Origin: an uncultured Erysipelotrichaceae bacterium
GTDB lineage: Bacteria > Bacillota_I > Bacilli_A > RF39 > UBA660
Length of the DNA: 15,835 nt
Assembly (NCBI GenBank): GCA_902783435.1
Contig: CACZQV010000018.1
Coordinates: forward strand, 1 to 15,835
Direction of reading: 5' to 3'
Shown piece after piece: positions 14,163-15,835 of this stretch. A program made the translations under genes and the position numbers. Below the pieces are notes generated by a model. The model saw nothing but the letters and a program-made list of their open reading frames with translations. It was not told the origin of the DNA and ran no database searches. The stretch's first letter is position 1, and every line of letters starts with the position of its first letter.

Positions 14163-14189
14163 AAAAGAGAAAATTATTTTTCTCTTTTT
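14162..14189. terminator. Bidirectional terminator between the DUF1016-like gene and RNase J
   Basis: AAAAAGAGAAAA (14162-14173) pairs with TTTTCTCTTTTT (14178-14189), with loop TTAT. The plus-strand stop (14160-14162) touches the stem, and the minus-strand stop (14174-14176) lies in the loop. Confidence 0.85.
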
Positions 14190-15835
14190 ATATCTAGTAT
14201 TACTGGAAGAATAATTGGTTTTCTTCCAGTTAATGTATTTATATATGGATATAGTGCATCAGTTATATCACTTTTTAGAGTAGCAAATGTTGATTTTGGA
14301 TTTTGTAGGGCAGTAGTAATAGTTTCTTCTGCCTTATTTTCTATTTTATGAATTAAATCTTCATTTTCATTTACTAAAATAAATCCACGTGTAGTTATAT
14401 TAGGTTTAATTAATAATTCACGGCGTTTCATATCAACATTTATAATTACAACTAATATTCCATCTTTTGCCATTATTTGTCTATCTTTAATAACAGCTCC
14501 ACCAATTTCTCCAATACGATTTCCATCTACATAGATATCTTGACCAGAGTAACTTTCACCACGAGTTATTACATGGTTTTTTAATGTTAGTGTGTCACCA
14601 TTTTTTAAGATAAATGTATTTTCTTTAGGTATTCCACAGTTAATACCAATGTTTGCTTGTTTCTTTAACATTCTATAATCACCATGGAATGGCATTAAAT
14701 ATTTAGGTTTTATTAATCTAATCATTAATTTAATTTCTTCTTCATTAGCATGTCCTGATGTGTGTAAGTCTTGAAGAATATTATTTGTATATACTTTAAC
14801 ACCTTTTAAATATAGTTTATTAATTGTTTTAGATATACTTAAAGCATTACCTGGAATTGCACTTGATGAGAATATTACTACATCATCCGGTCTTAATTTA
14901 ATTTGTTTATGTGTACCATTAGCAATTCTAGAAAGTGCCGCTAGTGGTTCTCCTTGAGATCCAGTACATAATATACATACTTCATTTGGTTTTAAGTTAT
15001 TAGCTTCTTCTGGAGAAACAAGTAGTTCTTTATGATCAATATATCCTCCATTTAGAGAAATGTTTATATTGTTCTCCATACTTCTACCAAATATACATAT
15101 TTTTCTATTATATTTAAAACATGTTTCAAAGATGTGTTTAACTCTATAAATATTTGATGCGAATGTAGCAATAATAATACGATTATTTTTCCATTTACCA
15201 AACATTTCATTTAAAGTTTCATCAACTACAGATTCACTTGAAGAGAATCCTTCATTTAAAGCATTTGTAGAATCACCTATAAGTACATCTACACCTTCTT
15301 CTCCTAGTTTAGCCATTTTATATAAATCTGCCATTGGTCCTATTGGAGTTAAGTCAAATTTATAATCTCCTGTAGTTACTATTCTTCCATCTGGAGTAGT
15401 TAAACTAATTCCATGGGAATCTGGTATAGAGTGAGTAATTCTAAAGAATTCTACTTCTATATCTTTAAACTTTAATTTAGTTTTATCATCATATCCATAT
15501 AAATTGTCATATCTAATATTTCTGTCTTGTAATTTAACTGCGATTAATTCTTTAGCGTGATTTGGAGCATAAATTGCAGGTATATTAACACTTTGTAATA
15601 AGAATGGAACTCCACCTATATGATCTTCATGACCATGAGTTATTAATAGAGCTTGAATTTTATCTTCGTTTTCTTTTAAGAAAGTAAAATCAGGTAATAC
15701 GTAATCTACACCCATAAGTTCACTTTCAGGAAAACTAACACCGGCATCAATAATCACAATAGCGTCGTTATGCATTACACAATACATATTTTTTCCGACT
15801 TCTCCTAAACCACCTAAAACAATAATCTTTGTTTC
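14174..15835 (-). CDS. rnjA: Ribonuclease J (5' end outside window)
   Basis: RNase J is a metallo-beta-lactamase/beta-CASP nuclease with 5'-to-3' exonuclease and endonuclease activity in mRNA decay and rRNA maturation. The metal site HGHEDHIGG, the GDYKFD and GDSTNA segments, the beta-CASP motif LHTSGHA and the later PFHGDYRML are all present, followed by the C-terminal dimerisation region. An internal ATG lies at 15785-15787, but the frame stays open to the window edge and encodes ETKIIVLGGLGEVGKN, the usual RNase J N-terminus. The true start is therefore a few codons outside. 553 residues are visible, close to the full family length. Whether it corresponds to J1 or J2 cannot be decided here. 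Confidence 0.95.
   Translation of the reverse strand, partial: ETKIIVLGGLGEVGKNMYCVMHNDAIVIIDAGVSFPESELMGVDYVLPDFTFLKENEDKIQALLITHGHEDHIGGVPFLLQSVNIPAIYAPNHAKELIAVKLQDRNIRYDNLYGYDDKTKLKFKDIEVEFFRITHSIPDSHGISLTTPDGRIVTTGDYKFDLTPIGPMADLYKMAKLGEEGVDVLIGDSTNALNEGFSSSESVVDETLNEMFGKWKNNRIIIATFASNIYRVKHIFETCFKYNRKICIFGRSMENNINISLNGGYIDHKELLVSPEEANNLKPNEVCILCTGSQGEPLAALSRIANGTHKQIKLRPDDVVIFSSSAIPGNALSISKTINKLYLKGVKVYTNNILQDLHTSGHANEEEIKLMIRLIKPKYLMPFHGDYRMLKKQANIGINCGIPKENTFILKNGDTLTLKNHVITRGESYSGQDIYVDGNRIGEIGGAVIKDRQIMAKDGILVVIINVDMKRRELLIKPNITTRGFILVNENEDLIHKIENKAEETITTALQNPKSTFATLKSDITDALYPYINTLTGRKPIILPVILDIKREK

Noticed and set aside
1..15835. CRISPR array, tRNA genes or insertion sequences
   Set aside because: I found no regularly spaced repeats of CRISPR size, no tRNA-like cloverleaf with TTCGAAT-type arm in context, and no transposase motifs.

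Overview
The window is strongly AT-rich chromosomal DNA from a low-GC Gram-positive relative (Bacilli/Mycoplasmatota side of Firmicutes). It has GpsB, RecU, DnaD, RNase Y, RNase J, type B RNase P RNA and a class A penicillin-binding protein. The organism therefore keeps a peptidoglycan wall and is not a wall-less mycoplasma. Tryptophan is read from TGG. All 16 stop codons I can see are TAA or TAG, and none is TGA. Gaps are short, several stop codons sit inside terminator hairpins, and the genome looks compact. An uncultured gut lineage such as RF39 or an Erysipelotrichia relative would fit, but that placement is an inference.

Layout. 1-151: tail of an HU-type DNA-binding protein and its terminator. 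232-3834 (+): cca, an unrecognised membrane protein, dnaD and nth. 3852-7160 (-): recU followed directly by a class A PBP, convergent with nth. 7161-7449: divergent promoter region with a 10-bp repeat. 7450-9232 (+): gpsB, the RNase P RNA gene rnpB, a short RodZ-like protein and pgsA. 9260-11870 (+): recA and murE, each with its own terminator. 11878-13530 (+): rny with a good promoter and a leader hairpin. 13531-13808: a structured small-RNA/micro-peptide island. 13809-14162 (+): an orphan DUF1016-N-like protein. 14174-15835 (-): RNase J, cut by the window edge.

The order recalls two Bacillus subtilis neighbourhoods compressed and joined: cca...dnaD-nth / recU-ponA / gpsB-rnpB, and rodZ(ymfM)-pgsA-(cinA)-recA-(pbpX)-rny. 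Functionally the window combines wall growth and division (PBP, GpsB, RodZ-like, MurE), recombination and repair (RecU, RecA, Nth, DnaD), and RNA metabolism (CCA enzyme, RNase P RNA, RNase Y, RNase J).

The most interesting part is 13549-13790. A 24-residue membrane peptide has a near-perfect Shine-Dalgarno sequence. It lies between two long inverted-repeat arms, and a hairpin just past its stop codon reads as an intrinsic terminator only on the opposite strand. This resembles a type I toxin-antitoxin module (small hydrophobic toxin plus 3'-overlapping antisense RNA) of a kind I do not recognise.
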